A stretch of 64,000 bases of DNA from Skeletonema tropicum (taxonomy: Eukaryota; Bacillariophyta; Thalassiosirophyceae; Thalassiosirales; Thalassiosiraceae): positions 124,001 to 188,000 of the forward strand of contig CM074139.1 of the NCBI GenBank assembly GCA_037178625.1. Direction: 5' to 3'. Of the stretch, positions 34,302 through 47,906 are shown one piece after another. Both the position numbers and the translations under genes were made by a program. Under the pieces are notes generated by a model. That model did no database searches. It saw nothing but the letters and a program-made list of their open reading frames with translations, and was not told the DNA's origin. Each line of letters opens with the position of its first letter. Within the stretch, counting starts at the first letter, position 1.

Positions 34302-35388
34302 TTAATCGTTCCTTCTCTTGCTCTCATAATATGAATATGCACCACCACCGATAACACTCGATCGAAACCAAGTAGGAAGCCACATCATGCTCAACCCCCA
34401 TAAACTACTCACTGGACCCGATAACAAATAATAATCCGTATCGACTCGTCCAATCACGGCTTGGTAGGGGTTACGTCGCTTCGTGGCCCATTCGAACCTA
34501 GAGGCAATCTTTGGTAGAAGTAGCAAATTATTGCTATTGTTGGCATTATTACTTTGATTGTTGTGGTTGTTGAGCGCAGAATTGTCATGGATATTGTGAT
34601 ACCTGTCATTGATGGATTCCTTATCGTCCTTGAATGGATTGGGCAAGTGAAAGTGACTGTTTATCCTGATGGAGGATATGGCGTTGGATACAGTGGAGGA
34701 CAGTGACCATGATGATGAGCTGTTGTTGCTGCTGTGGCTGTTGTTGGTTGTATCAGTAGTCGAATTATTATTATTCGACGGTAACTTGAAAGAAGTCGAT
34801 GATATCCAATCAGTTGCCGAGTCGACAGTTTTGCCACGCTTTATTCATCCATGATGAGGAGGACGATGATTGATCTATTGCGGCGGCGGCAGCGGCGGAA
34901 GTGTCGGAATTCAATTGAGGATTACTTTCAGCAGATTTAGATTTCGTTTGAAATGTCTTCAACCAGGAAGATGATGATGCTGCTGCTGACGAAGAAGATG
35001 ATGCCGACGCTGCAGCAAATGTCGACGTGGCCACCTGATTTGAATTTGTGTCATCATTGTCGCTATCGCTATCATCCTGAAAGAGTGGAATTGAAAGTGA
35101 TCCAAAATATTGAGAGCCAGCTGCTGCATTGGCCAGTCGATGATATTTCATTCGCTCATCACGATCACGAGGATTCTTGTCACATGGCGATGGAGGCGTG
35201 TTATTGTTATTGCTGTGTAGTTTCTTGCGCGATATTAAATAGTCAAACAAGCCTCCTTTCTCGCTGCTCTGATTCTGATTGGTGTCGCTTGAATAATTTG
35301 ACGGCGCTGCGCTTATTGGTTGTACGGCAGCAGCTGCTGAGCTGCCGCTGCTGAGTTTCGCTTCGGTCTCTTCTGCGGTGTTACTCAT
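34302..35388 (-). pseudogene. Truncated NCA2 fragment, array copy 11, frameshifted
   Basis: An extra T at 34829-34832 breaks the frame near residue 186, leaving a 192-codon frame (35388-34810) and a downstream remainder. The rest of the copy is identical to the open copies. Confidence 0.7.
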
Positions 35389-36975
35389 CTCTACTCATCT
35401 CTACTCATGCTCCTATCATATTATTATGTACAACATTGCAGCAATGACATGAGAGATGTCAAGCTAAGCGAAGAGCTAGAGAGCTGAGCGTTGAGAGTGT
35501 TGGCGGAACTTTTTGAGAGAGATGGGCATCTGAATTGCTGTGTCGCATCAAAAAGCCATCAAATCAAGAGCAGTAGATCGAGATGCACCATGAGCCGTAT
35601 CTTTTGATATCTTGTCTCCTAGCGGTCCAATCAAGACGATCAGTGGCATTTTGGAAAGCTCTCATCGAGGTCTATCGATTAGGCGTGTAATGAGTTTGAT
35701 TGGATGACTTTTCACAGATCGTCTCGGTTAAAAACGGGTCTAGAAAGTGACCAGCAGCTCGAAATCCGGCGTTGCATGCAGAACTTCACAGCCGAGGTCG
35801 AAATTTGAATCAAAACACGATATGACAACCATTGGAAAGCTACTAGCTACTTTGAAGCTGATTTGATTCGTACCATGGTTACTATCAAAATAATAAACAC
35901 AGCTCGGCCGAGGGCCTCGCAAAAGACACTTCTTGACGAACGGCGAACGGCGATAACATGACAATCGGTATTGTACACCTAATATCCAAAAAAAGCGACC
36001 ACCTTAATGCCAGTGAAATCCAAATCCATGACAATAGTTATGGGCGAGGGTGTTAATAAACGGTACGGAGGGCAAGATCCACAATAATCACAGCTCGGGC
36101 AGGGGCCCTCGCACGCTTCGCTGAAGACACTTCTATTTAATGCAGCGTCCTCAATCTCAATGCTAGGTTGGCACGTGTAATGTACCTTACCGTCCATCTT
36201 ACTATTCAACATCAACTGGCGTCGACTCCGTTCGGCTTCATCCACCAACAGCATCATTGCCGACGATGATTACAACATACCACAGGAGGCAACCACAAGC
36301 AACACCATCCACTCCCAACCTCATCATCATCAGCTACTCCCAACTCCTTCTTCTCTGATGCGGTTGAGATGTTGCCGACGATACTGCGTCGCTCGTGTTA
36401 GGCGGTGTGGAGTAGCTGATGTTGCATGTTGCCGACGATACTGCTTGTCATTGTATATTCGACTCCGCTCGGCTTGTAGTACCATCCACTCGACGATCAT
36501 GTCGTCGTCGTCGTCCACCATCAGTATTGTTCGTGTTGTCGCTGCTGTGGAATGCAACAACTGTCATTGCCGAGCGGAGTCAAGGCCAGTTTATGGACGA
36601 GACGAGCTGTGATTATAGAATTATAGCAATGATGGTATAACCGATAGCGCTTGAAACAAGGATTCGATCAACATTGACAAAAGATTTTCTCGACTTCAAT
36701 CGATACAGCGCAATGAGAGGATTCGAAATCAATACTCATCGCATTGATACAACCACTACAGCGGAAGATACGAAGGAAGAGGTTTATTTGGAGAGAAAGA
36801 GGTCAAGTAGTATCATCTAGTAATAGTCAAGTACCAACGGGACGTCTTCTATTATCATACCTCTCTCTCTTTCGTTCTCTCTCTCTTCACATACACATAC
36901 ATTGTACATCATTCCTCAAGTTATTCAGTTGATTGTCATATAAAATAATAATGATCGCTCCTGCTTCATCCATCC

Positions 36976-38062
36976 TTAATCGTTCCTTCTCTTGCTCTCA
37001 TAATATGAATATGCACCACCACCGATAACACTCGATCGAAACCAAGTAGGAAGCCACATCATGCTCAACCCCCATAAACTACTCACTGGACCCGATAACA
37101 AATAATAATCCGTATCGACTCGTCCAATCACGGCTTGGTAGGGGTTACGTCGCTTCGTGGCCCATTCGAACCTAGAGGCAATCTTTGGTAGAAGTAGCAA
37201 ATTATTGCTATTGTTGGCATTATTACTTTGATTGTTGTGGTTGTTGAGCGCAGAATTGTCATGGATATTGTGATACCTGTCATTGATGGATTCCTTATCG
37301 TCCTTGAATGGATTGGGCAAGTGAAAGTGACTGTTTATCCTGATGGAGGATATGGCGTTGGATACAGTGGAGGACAGTGACCATGATGATGAGCTGTTGT
37401 TGCTGCTGTGGCTGTTGTTGGTTGTATCAGTAGTCGAATTATTATTATTCGACGGTAACTTGAAAGAAGTCGATGATATCCAATCAGTTGCCGAGTCGAC
37501 AGTTTGCCACGCTTTATTCATCCATGATGAGGAGGACGATGATTGATCTATTGCGGCGGCGGCAGCGGCGGAAGTGTCGGAATTCAATTGAGGATTACTT
37601 TCAGCAGATTTAGATTTCGTTTGAAATGTCTTCAACCAGGAAGATGATGATGCTGCTGCTGACGAAGAAGATGATGCCGACGCTGCAGCAAATGTCGACG
37701 TGGCCACCTGATTTGAATTTGTGTCATCATTGTCGCTATCGCTATCATCCTGAAAGAGTGGAATTGAAAGTGATCCAAAATATTGAGAGCCAGCTGCTGC
37801 ATTGGCCAGTCGATGATATTTCATTCGCTCATCACGATCACGAGGATTCTTGTCACATGGCGATGGAGGCGTGTTATTGTTATTGCTGTGTAGTTTCTTG
37901 CGCGATATTAAATAGTCAAAACAAGCCTCCTTTCTCGCTGCTCTGATTCTGATTGGTGTCGCTTGAATAATTTGACGGCGCTGCGCTTATTGGTTGTACG
38001 GCAGCAGCTGCTGAGCTGCCGCTGCTGAGTTTCGCTTCGGTCTCTTCTGCGGTGTTACTCAT
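36976..38062 (-). pseudogene. Truncated NCA2 fragment, array copy 12, frameshifted
   Basis: An extra A in the run at 37918-37921 breaks the frame near residue 48. The remainder is open from an internal Met (37824). It has the standard leader and promoter. Confidence 0.7.
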
Positions 38063-39633
38063 CTCTACTCATCTCTACTCATGCTCCTATCATATTATTA
38101 TGTACAACATTGCAGCAATGACATGAGAGATGTCAAGCTAAGCGAAGAGCTAGAGAGCTGAGCGTTGAGAGTGTTGGCGGAACTTTTTGAGAGAGATGGG
38201 CATCTGAATTGCTGTGTCGCATCAAAAAGCCATCAAATCAAGAGCAGTAGATCGAGATGCACCATGAGCCGTATCTTTTGATATCTTGTCTCCTAGCGGT
38301 CCAATCAAGACGATCAGTGGCATTTTGGAAAGCTCTCATCGAGGTCTATCGATTAGGCGTGTAATGAGTTTGATTGGATGACTTTTCACAGATCGTCTCG
38401 GTTAAAAACGGGTCTAGAAAGTGACCAGCAGCTCGAAATCCGGCGTTGCATGCAGAACTTCACAGCCGAGGTCGAAATTTGAATCAAAACACGATATGAC
38501 AACCATTGGAAAGCTACTAGCTACTTTGAAGCTGATTTGATTCGTACCATGGTTACTATCAAAATAATAAACACAGCTCGGCCGAGGGCCTCGCAAAAGA
38601 CACTTCTTGACGAACGGCGAACGGCGATAACATGACAATCGGTATTGTACACCTAATATCCAAAAAAAGCGACCACCTTAATGCCAGTGAAATCCAAATC
38701 CATGACAATAGTTATGGGCGAGGGTGTTAATAAACGGTACGGAGGGCAAGATCCACAATAATCACAGCTCGGGCAGGGGCCCTCGCACGCTTCGCTGAAG
38801 ACACTTCTATTTAATGCAGCGTCCTCAATCTCAATGCTAGGTTGGCACGTGTAATGTACCTTACCGTCCATCTTACTATTCAACATCAACTGGCGTCGAC
38901 TCCGTTCGGCTTCATCCACCAACAGCATCATTGCCGACGATGATTACAACATACCACAGGAGGCAACCACAAGCAACACCATCCACTCCCAACCTCATCA
39001 TCATCAGCTACTCCCAACTCCTTCTTCTCTGATGCGGTTGAGATGTTGCCGACGATACTGCGTCGCTCGTGTTAGGCGGTGTGGAGTAGCTGATGTTGCA
39101 TGTTGCCGACGATACTGCTTGTCATTGTATATTCGACTCCGCTCGGCTTGTAGTACCATCCACTCGACGATCATGTCGTCGTCGTCGTCCACCATCAGTA
39201 TTGTTCGTGTTGTCGCTGCTGTGGAATGCAACAACTGTCATTGCCGAGCGGAGTCAAGGCCAGTTTATGGACGAGACGAGCTGTGATTATAGAATTATAG
39301 CAATGATGGTATAACCGATAGCGCTTGAAACAAGGATTCGATCAACATTGACAAAAGATTTTCTCGACTTCAATCGATACAGCGCAATGAGAGGATTCGA
39401 AATCAATACTCATCGCATTGATACAACCACTACAGCGGAAGATACGAAGGAAGAGGTTTATTTGGAGAGAAAGAGTCAAGTAGTATCATCTAGTAATAGT
39501 CAAGTACCAACGGGACGTCTTCTATTATCATACCTCTCTCTCTTTCGTTCTCTCTCTCTCACATACACATACATTGTACATCATTCCTCAAGTTATTCAG
39601 TTGATTGTCATATAAAATAATAATGATCGCGGC

Positions 39634-39662
39634 GGGGGGGGGGGGGGGGGGGGGGGGGGGGG
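39634..39662. other. 29-base poly-G run in array unit 12/13
   Basis: A run of 29 G, preceded by GGC and followed by ATCC, sits in the spacer where all other units read GATCGCTCCTGC. Nothing similar occurs elsewhere in the array. It probably marks a sequencing or joining artefact. Confidence 0.9.
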
Positions 39663-39680
39663 ATCCTGCTTCATCCATCC

Positions 39681-40772
39681 TTAATCGTTCCTTCTCTTGC
39701 TCTCATAATATGAATATGCACCACCACCGATAACACTCGATCGAAACCAAGTAGGAAGCCACATCATGCTCAACCCCCATAAACTACTCACTGGACCCGA
39801 TAACAAATAATAATCCGTATCGACTCGTCCAATCACGGCTTGGTAGGGGTTACGTCGCTTCGTGGCCCATTCGAAACCTAGAGGCAATCTTTGGTAGAAG
39901 TAGCAAATTATTGCTATTGTTGGCATTATTACTTTGATTGTTGTGGTTGTTGAGCGCAGAATTGTCATGGATATTGTGATACCTGTCATTGATGGATCCT
40001 TATCGTCCTTGAATGGATTGGGCAAGTGAAAGTGACTGTTTATCCTGATGGAGGATATGGCGTTGGATACAGTGGAGGACAGTGACCATGATGATGAGCT
40101 GTTGTTGCTGCTGTGGCTGTTGTTGGTTGTATCAGTAGTCGAATTATTATTATTCGACGGTAACTTGAAAGAAGTCGATGATATCAATCAGTTGCCGAGT
40201 CGACAGTTTGCCACGCTTTATTCATCCATGATGAGGAGGGGACGATGATTGATCTATTGCGGCGGCGGCAGCGGCGGAAGTGTCGGAATTCAATTGAGGA
40301 TTACTTTCAGCAGATTTAGATTTCGTTTGAAATGTTCTTCAACCAGGAAGATGATGATGCTGCTGCTGACGAAGAAGATGATGCCGACGCTGCAGCAAAT
40401 GTCGACGTGGCCACCTGATTTGAATTTGTGTCATCATTGTCGCTATCGCTATCATCCTGAAAGAGTGGAATTGAAAGTGATCCAAAATATTGAGAGCCAG
40501 CTGCTGCATTGGCCAGTCGATGATATTTCATTCGCTCATCACGATCACGAGGATTCTTGTCACATGGCGATGGAGGCGTGTTATTGGTTATTGCTGTGTA
40601 GTTTCTTGCGCGATATTAAATAGTCAAACAAGCCTCCTTTCTCGCTGCTCTGATTCTGATTGGTGTCGCTTGAATAATTTGACGGCGCTGCGCTTATTGG
40701 TTGTACGGCAGCAGCAGCTGCTGAGCTGCCGCTGCTGAGTTTCGCTTCGGTCTCTTCTGCGGTGTTACTCAT
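39681..40772 (-). pseudogene. Truncated NCA2 fragment, array copy 13, many indels
   Basis: Compared with the open copies there are small indels near 39875 (+A), 39997 (-T), 40186 (-C), 40238 (+GG), 40335 (+T), 40586 (+G) and 40712 (+3). The frame is therefore in pieces. The density of errors is far above that of copies 2-9 and 15-18, and the copy lies between the poly-G run and the N gap. Confidence 0.75.
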
Positions 40773-42362
40773 CTCTACTCATCTCTACTCATGCTCCTAT
40801 CATATTATTATGTACAACATTGCAGCAATGACATGAGAGATGTCAAGCTAAGCGAAGAGCTAGAGAGCTGAGCGTTGAGAGTGTTGGCGGAACTTTTTGA
40901 GAGAGATGGGCATCTGAATTGCTGTGTCGCATCAAAAAGCCATCAAATCAAGAGCAGTAGATCGAGATGCACCATGAGCCGTATCTTTTGATATCTTGTC
41001 TCCTAGCGGTCCAATCAAGACGATCAGTGGCATTTTGGAAAGCTCTCATCGAGGTCTATCGATTAGGCGTGTAATGAGTTTGATTGGATGACTTTTCACA
41101 GATCGTCTCGGTTAAAAAACGGGTCTAGAAAGTGACCAGCAGCTCGAAATCCGGCGTTGCATGCAGAACTTCACAGCCGAGGTCGAAATTTGAATCAAAA
41201 CACGATATGACAACCATTGGAAAGCTACTAGCTACTTTGAAGCTGATTTGATTCGTACCATGGTTACTATCAAAATAATAAACACAGCTCGGCCGAGGGC
41301 CTCGCAAAAGACACTTCTTGACGAACGGCGAACGGCGATAACATGACAATCGGTATTGTACACCTAATATCCAAAAAAAGCGACCACCTTAATGCCAGTG
41401 AAATCCAAATCCATGACAATAGTTATGGGCGAGGGTGTTAATAAACGGTACGGAGGGCAAGATCCACAATAATCACAGCTCGGGCAGGGGCCCTCGCACG
41501 CTTCGCTGAAGACACTTCTATTTAATGCAGCGTCCTCAATCTCAATGCTAGGTTGGCACGTGTAATGTACCTTACCGTCCATCTTACTATTCAACATCAA
41601 CTGGCGTCGACTCCGTTCGGCTTCATCCACCAACAGCATCATTGCCGACGATGATTACAACATACCACAGGAGGCAACCACAAGCAACACCATCCACTCC
41701 CAACCTCATCATCATCAGCTACTCCCAACTCCTTCTTCTCTCTGATGCGGTTGAGATGTTGCCGACGATACTGCGTCGCTCGTGTTAGGCGGTGTGGAGT
41801 AGCTGATGTTGCATGTTGCCGACGATACTGCTTGTCATTGTATATTCGACTCCGCTCGGCTTGTAGTACCATCCACTCGACGATCATGTCGTCGTCGTCG
41901 TCCACCATCAGTATTGTTCGTGTTGTCGCTGCTGTGGAATGCAACAACTGTCATTGCCGAGCGGAGTCAAGGCCAGTTTATGGACGAGACGAGCTGTGAT
42001 TATAGAATTATAGCAATGATGGTATAACCGATAGCGCTTGAAACAAGGATTCGATCAACATTGACAAAAGATTTTCTCGACTTCAATCGATACAGCGCAA
42101 TGAGAGGATTCGAAATCAATACTCATCGCATTGATACAACCACTACAGCGGAAGATACGAAGGAAGAGGTTTATTTGGAGAGAAAGAGGTCAAGTAGTAT
42201 CATCTAGTAATAGTCAAGTACCAACGGGACGTCTTCTATTATCATACCTCTCTCTCTTTCGTTCTCTCTCTCTTCACATACACATACATTGTACATCATT
42301 CCTCAAGTTATTCAGTTGATTGTCATATAAAATAATAATGATCGCTCCTGCTTCATCCATCC

Positions 42363-42699
42363 TTAATCGTTCCTTCTCTTGCTCTCATAATATGGAATAT
42401 GCACCACCACCGATAACACTCGATCGAAACCAAGTAGGAAGCCACATCATGCTCAACCCCCATAAACTACTCACTGGACCCGATAACAAATAATAATCCG
42501 TATCGACTCGTCCAATCACGGCTTGGTAGGGGTTACGTCGCTTCGTGGCCCATTCGAACCTAGAGGCAATCTTTGGTAGAAGTAGCAAAATTATTGCTAT
42601 TGTGGCAATTATTACTTTGATTGTTGTGGTTGTTGAGCGCAGAATTGTCATGGATATTGTGATACCTGTCATTGATGGATCCTTATCGTCCTTGAATGG
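42363..42699 (-). pseudogene. Truncated NCA2 fragment, array copy 14, cut by the gap
   Basis: Only the 3' part of the truncated frame is present. It has indels near 42394 (+G), 42590 (+A), 42604-42608 and 42680 (-T). The sequence then enters the gap. It shares the -T near GATGGATCC with copy 13. Confidence 0.7.
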
Positions 42700-43199
42700 N
42701 NNNNNNNNNNNNNNNNNNNNNNNNNNNNNNNNNNNNNNNNNNNNNNNNNNNNNNNNNNNNNNNNNNNNNNNNNNNNNNNNNNNNNNNNNNNNNNNNNNNN
42801 NNNNNNNNNNNNNNNNNNNNNNNNNNNNNNNNNNNNNNNNNNNNNNNNNNNNNNNNNNNNNNNNNNNNNNNNNNNNNNNNNNNNNNNNNNNNNNNNNNNN
42901 NNNNNNNNNNNNNNNNNNNNNNNNNNNNNNNNNNNNNNNNNNNNNNNNNNNNNNNNNNNNNNNNNNNNNNNNNNNNNNNNNNNNNNNNNNNNNNNNNNNN
43001 NNNNNNNNNNNNNNNNNNNNNNNNNNNNNNNNNNNNNNNNNNNNNNNNNNNNNNNNNNNNNNNNNNNNNNNNNNNNNNNNNNNNNNNNNNNNNNNNNNNN
43101 NNNNNNNNNNNNNNNNNNNNNNNNNNNNNNNNNNNNNNNNNNNNNNNNNNNNNNNNNNNNNNNNNNNNNNNNNNNNNNNNNNNNNNNNNNNNNNNNNNN
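42700..43199. other. Assembly gap (500 N) inside the array
   Basis: The left flank stops inside the truncated frame and the right flank resumes in the distal spacer. In copy 15 these two points are about 1.39 kb apart. The gap therefore hides at least 1.39 kb, or that plus any number of whole units, so the true copy number is not fixed by this assembly. Confidence 0.9.
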
Positions 43200-44147
43200 C
43201 ATGACAATAGTTATGGGCGAGGGTGTTAATAAACGGTACGGAGGGCAAGATCCACAATAATCACAGCTCGGGCAGGGGCCCTCGCACGCTTCGCTGAAGA
43301 CACTTCTATTTAATGCAGCGTCCTCAATCTCAATGCTAGGTTGGCACGTGTAATGTACCTTACCGTCCATCTTACTATTCAACATCAACTGGCGTCGACT
43401 CCGTTCGGCTTCATCCACCAACAGCATCATTGCCGACGATGATTACAACATACCACAGGAGGCAACCACAAGCAACACCATCCACTCCCAACCTCATCAT
43501 CATCAGCTACTCCCAACTCCTTCTTCTCTGATGCGGTTGAGATGTTGCCGACGATACTGCGTCGCTCGTGTTAGGCGGTGTGGAGTAGCTGATGTTGCAT
43601 GTTGCCGACGATACTGCTTGTCATTGTATATTCGACTCCGCTCGGCTTGTAGTACCATCCACTCGACGATCATGTCGTCGTCGTCGTCCACCATCAGTAT
43701 TGTTCGTGTTGTCGCTGCTGTGGAATGCAACAACTGTCATTGCGAGCGGAGTCAAGGCCAGTTTATGGACGAGACGAGCTGTGATTATAGAATTATAGCA
43801 ATGATGGTATAACCGATAGCGCTTGAAACAAGGATTCGATCAACATTGACAAAAGATTTTCTCGACTTCAATCGATACAGCGCAATGAGAGGATTCGAAA
43901 TCAATACTCATCGCATTGATACAACCACTACAGCGGAAGATACGAAGGAAGAGGTTTATTTGGAGAGAAAGAGGTCAAGTAGTATCATCTAGTAATAGTC
44001 AAGTACCAACGGGACGTCTTCTATTATCATACCTCTCTCTCTTTCGTTCTCTCTCTCTTCACATACACATACATTGTACATCATTCCTCAAGTTATTCAG
44101 TTGATTGTCATATAAAATAATAATGATCGCTCCTGCTTCATCCATCC

Positions 44148-45233
44148 TTAATCGTTCCTTCTCTTGCTCTCATAATATGAATATGCACCACCACCGATAA
44201 CACTCGATCGAAACCAAGTAGGAAGCCACATCATGCTCAACCCCCATAAACTACTCACTGGACCCGATAACAAATAATAATCCGTATCGACTCGTCCAAT
44301 CACGGCTTGGTAGGGGTTACGTCGCTTCGTGGCCCATTCGAACCTAGAGGCAATCTTTGGTAGAAGTAGCAAATTATTGCTATTGTTGGCATTATTACTT
44401 TGATTGTTGTGGTTGTTGAGCGCAGAATTGTCATGGATATTGTGATACCTGTCATTGATGGATTCCTTATCGTCCTTGAATGGATTGGGCAAGTGAAAGT
44501 GACTGTTTATCCTGATGGAGGATATGGCGTTGGATACAGTGGAGGACAGTGACCATGATGATGAGCTGTTGTTGCTGCTGTGGCTGTTGTTGGTTGTATC
44601 AGTAGTCGAATTATTATTATTCGACGGTAACTTGAAAGAAGTCGATGATATCCAATCAGTTGCCGAGTCGACAGTTTGCCACGCTTTATTCATCCATGAT
44701 GAGGAGGACGATGATTGATCTATTGCGGCGGCGGCAGCGGCGGAAGTGTCGGAATTCAATTGAGGATTACTTTCAGCAGATTTAGATTTCGTTTGAAATG
44801 TCTTCAACCAGGAAGATGATGATGCTGCTGCTGACGAAGAAGATGATGCCGACGCTGCAGCAAATGTCGACGTGGCCACCTGATTTGAATTTGTGTCATC
44901 ATTGTCGCTATCGCTATCATCCTGAAAGAGTGGAATTGAAAGTGATCCAAAATATTGAGAGCCAGCTGCTGCATTGGCCAGTCGATGATATTTCATTCGC
45001 TCATCACGATCACGAGGATTCTTGTCACATGGCGATGGAGGCGTGTTATTGTTATTGCTGTGTAGTTTCTTGCGCGATATTAAATAGTCAAACAAGCCTC
45101 CTTTCTCGCTGCTCTGATTCTGATTGGTGTCGCTTGAATAATTTGACGGCGCTGCGCTTATTGGTTGTACGGCAGCAGCTGCTGAGCTGCCGCTGCTGAG
45201 TTTCGCTTCGGTCTCTTCTGCGGTGTTACTCAT
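44148..45233 (-). CDS. Truncated NCA2 N-terminal fragment, array copy 15 (361 aa)
   Basis: First open copy right of the gap. It has the standard two-repeat leader and a unit length of exactly 2673, the same as the unit containing the intact gene. Confidence 0.6.
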   Translation of the reverse strand: MSNTAEETEAKLSSGSSAAAAVQPISAAPSNYSSDTNQNQSSEKGGLFDYLISRKKLHSNNNNTPPSPCDKNPRDRDERMKYHRLANAAAGSQYFGSLSIPLFQDDSDSDNDDTNSNQVATSTFAAASASSSSSAAASSSSWLKTFQTKSKSAESNPQLNSDTSAAAAAAIDQSSSSSSWMNKAWQTVDSATDWISSTSFKLPSNNNNSTTDTTNNSHSSNNSSSSWSLSSTVSNAISSIRINSHFHLPNPFKDDKESINDRYHNIHDNSALNNHNNQSNNANNSNNLLLLPKIASRFEWATKRRNPYQAVIGRVDTDYYLLSGPVSSLWGLSMMWLPTWFRSSVIGGGAYSYYESKRRND

Positions 45234-46820
45234 CTCTACTCATCTCTACTCATGCTCCTATCATATTATTATGTACAACATTGCAGCAATGACATGAGAG
45301 ATGTCAAGCTAAGCGAAGAGCTAGAGAGCTGAGCGTTGAGAGTGTTGGCGGAACTTTTTGAGAGAGATGGGCATCTGAATTGCTGTGTCGCATCAAAAAG
45401 CCATCAAATCAAGAGCAGTAGATCGAGATGCACCATGAGCCGTATCTTTTGATATCTTGTCTCCTAGCGGTCCAATCAAGACGATCAGTGGCATTTTGGA
45501 AAGCTCTCATCGAGGTCTATCGATTAGGCGTGTAATGAGTTTGATTGGATGACTTTTCACAGATCGTCTCGGTTAAAAACGGGTCTAGAAAGTGACCAGC
45601 AGCTCGAAATCCGGCGTTGCATGCAGAACTTCACAGCCGAGGTCGAAATTTGAATCAAAACACGATATGACAACCATTGGAAAGCTACTAGCTACTTTGA
45701 AGCTGATTTGATTCGTACCATGGTTACTATCAAAATAATAAACACAGCTCGGCCGAGGGCCTCGCAAAAGACACTTCTTGACGAACGGCGAACGGCGATA
45801 ACATGACAATCGGTATTGTACACCTAATATCCAAAAAAAGCGACCACCTTAATGCCAGTGAAATCCAAATCCATGACAATAGTTATGGGCGAGGGTGTTA
45901 ATAAACGGTACGGAGGGCAAGATCCACAATAATCACAGCTCGGGCAGGGGCCCTCGCACGCTTCGCTGAAGACACTTCTATTTAATGCAGCGTCCTCAAT
46001 CTCAATGCTAGGTTGGCACGTGTAATGTACCTTACCGTCCATCTTACTATTCAACATCAACTGGCGTCGACTCCGTTCGGCTTCATCCACCAACAGCATC
46101 ATTGCCGACGATGATTACAACATACCACAGGAGGCAACCACAAGCAACACCATCCACTCCCAACCTCATCATCATCAGCTACTCCCAACTCCTTCTTCTC
46201 TGATGCGGTTGAGATGTTGCCGACGATACTGCGTCGCTCGTGTTAGGCGGTGTGGAGTAGCTGATGTTGCATGTTGCCGACGATACTGCTTGTCATTGTA
46301 TATTCGACTCCGCTCGGCTTGTAGTACCATCCACTCGACGATCATGTCGTCGTCGTCGTCCACCATCAGTATTGTTCGTGTTGTCGCTGCTGTGGAATGC
46401 AACAACTGTCATTGCCGAGCGGAGTCAAGGCCAGTTTATGGACGAGACGAGCTGTGATTATAGAATTATAGCAATGATGGTATAACCGATAGCGCTTGAA
46501 ACAAGGATTCGATCAACATTGACAAAAGATTTTCTCGACTTCAATCGATACAGCGCAATGAGAGGATTCGAAATCAATACTCATCGCATTGATACAACCA
46601 CTACAGCGGAAGATACGAAGGAAGAGGTTTATTTGGAGAGAAAGAGGTCAAGTAGTATCATCTAGTAATAGTCAAGTACCAACGGGACGTCTTCTATTAT
46701 CATACCTCTCTCTCTTTCGTTCTCTCTCTCTTCACATACACATACATTGTACATCATTCCTCAAGTTATTCAGTTGATTGTCATATAAAATAATAATGAT
46801 CGCTCCTGCTTCATCCATCC

Positions 46821-47906
46821 TTAATCGTTCCTTCTCTTGCTCTCATAATATGAATATGCACCACCACCGATAACACTCGATCGAAACCAAGTAGGAAGCC
46901 ACATCATGCTCAACCCCCATAAACTACTCACTGGACCCGATAACAAATAATAATCCGTATCGACTCGTCCAATCACGGCTTGGTAGGGGTTACGTCGCTT
47001 CGTGGCCCATTCGAACCTAGAGGCAATCTTTGGTAGAAGTAGCAAATTATTGCTATTGTTGGCATTATTACTTTGATTGTTGTGGTTGTTGAGCGCAGAA
47101 TTGTCATGGATATTGTGATACCTGTCATTGATGGATTCCTTATCGTCCTTGAATGGATTGGGCAAGTGAAAGTGACTGTTTATCCTGATGGAGGATATGG
47201 CGTTGGATACAGTGGAGGACAGTGACCATGATGATGAGCTGTTGTTGCTGCTGTGGCTGTTGTTGGTTGTATCAGTAGTCGAATTATTATTATTCGACGG
47301 TAACTTGAAAGAAGTCGATGATATCCAATCAGTTGCCGAGTCGACAGTTTGCCACGCTTTATTCATCCATGATGAGGAGGACGATGATTGATCTATTGCG
47401 GCGGCGGCAGCGGCGGAAGTGTCGGAATTCAATTGAGGATTACTTTCAGCAGATTTAGATTTCGTTTGAAATGTCTTCAACCAGGAAGATGATGATGCTG
47501 CTGCTGACGAAGAAGATGATGCCGACGCTGCAGCAAATGTCGACGTGGCCACCTGATTTGAATTTGTGTCATCATTGTCGCTATCGCTATCATCCTGAAA
47601 GAGTGGAATTGAAAGTGATCCAAAATATTGAGAGCCAGCTGCTGCATTGGCCAGTCGATGATATTTCATTCGCTCATCACGATCACGAGGATTCTTGTCA
47701 CATGGCGATGGAGGCGTGTTATTGTTATTGCTGTGTAGTTTCTTGCGCGATATTAAATAGTCAAACAAGCCTCCTTTCTCGCTGCTCTGATTCTGATTGG
47801 TGTCGCTTGAATAATTTGACGGCGCTGCGCTTATTGGTTGTACGGCAGCAGCTGCTGAGCTGCCGCTGCTGAGTTTCGCTTCGGTCTCTTCTGCGGTGTT
47901 ACTCAT
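46821..47906 (-). CDS. Truncated NCA2 N-terminal fragment, array copy 16 (361 aa)
   Basis: Open frame with standard leader. The spacer carries the GACTATTCAC variant (near 48228) also seen in copies 3, 5, 6 and 8. Confidence 0.6.
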   Translation of the reverse strand: MSNTAEETEAKLSSGSSAAAAVQPISAAPSNYSSDTNQNQSSEKGGLFDYLISRKKLHSNNNNTPPSPCDKNPRDRDERMKYHRLANAAAGSQYFGSLSIPLFQDDSDSDNDDTNSNQVATSTFAAASASSSSSAAASSSSWLKTFQTKSKSAESNPQLNSDTSAAAAAAIDQSSSSSSWMNKAWQTVDSATDWISSTSFKLPSNNNNSTTDTTNNSHSSNNSSSSWSLSSTVSNAISSIRINSHFHLPNPFKDDKESINDRYHNIHDNSALNNHNNQSNNANNSNNLLLLPKIASRFEWATKRRNPYQAVIGRVDTDYYLLSGPVSSLWGLSMMWLPTWFRSSVIGGGAYSYYESKRRND

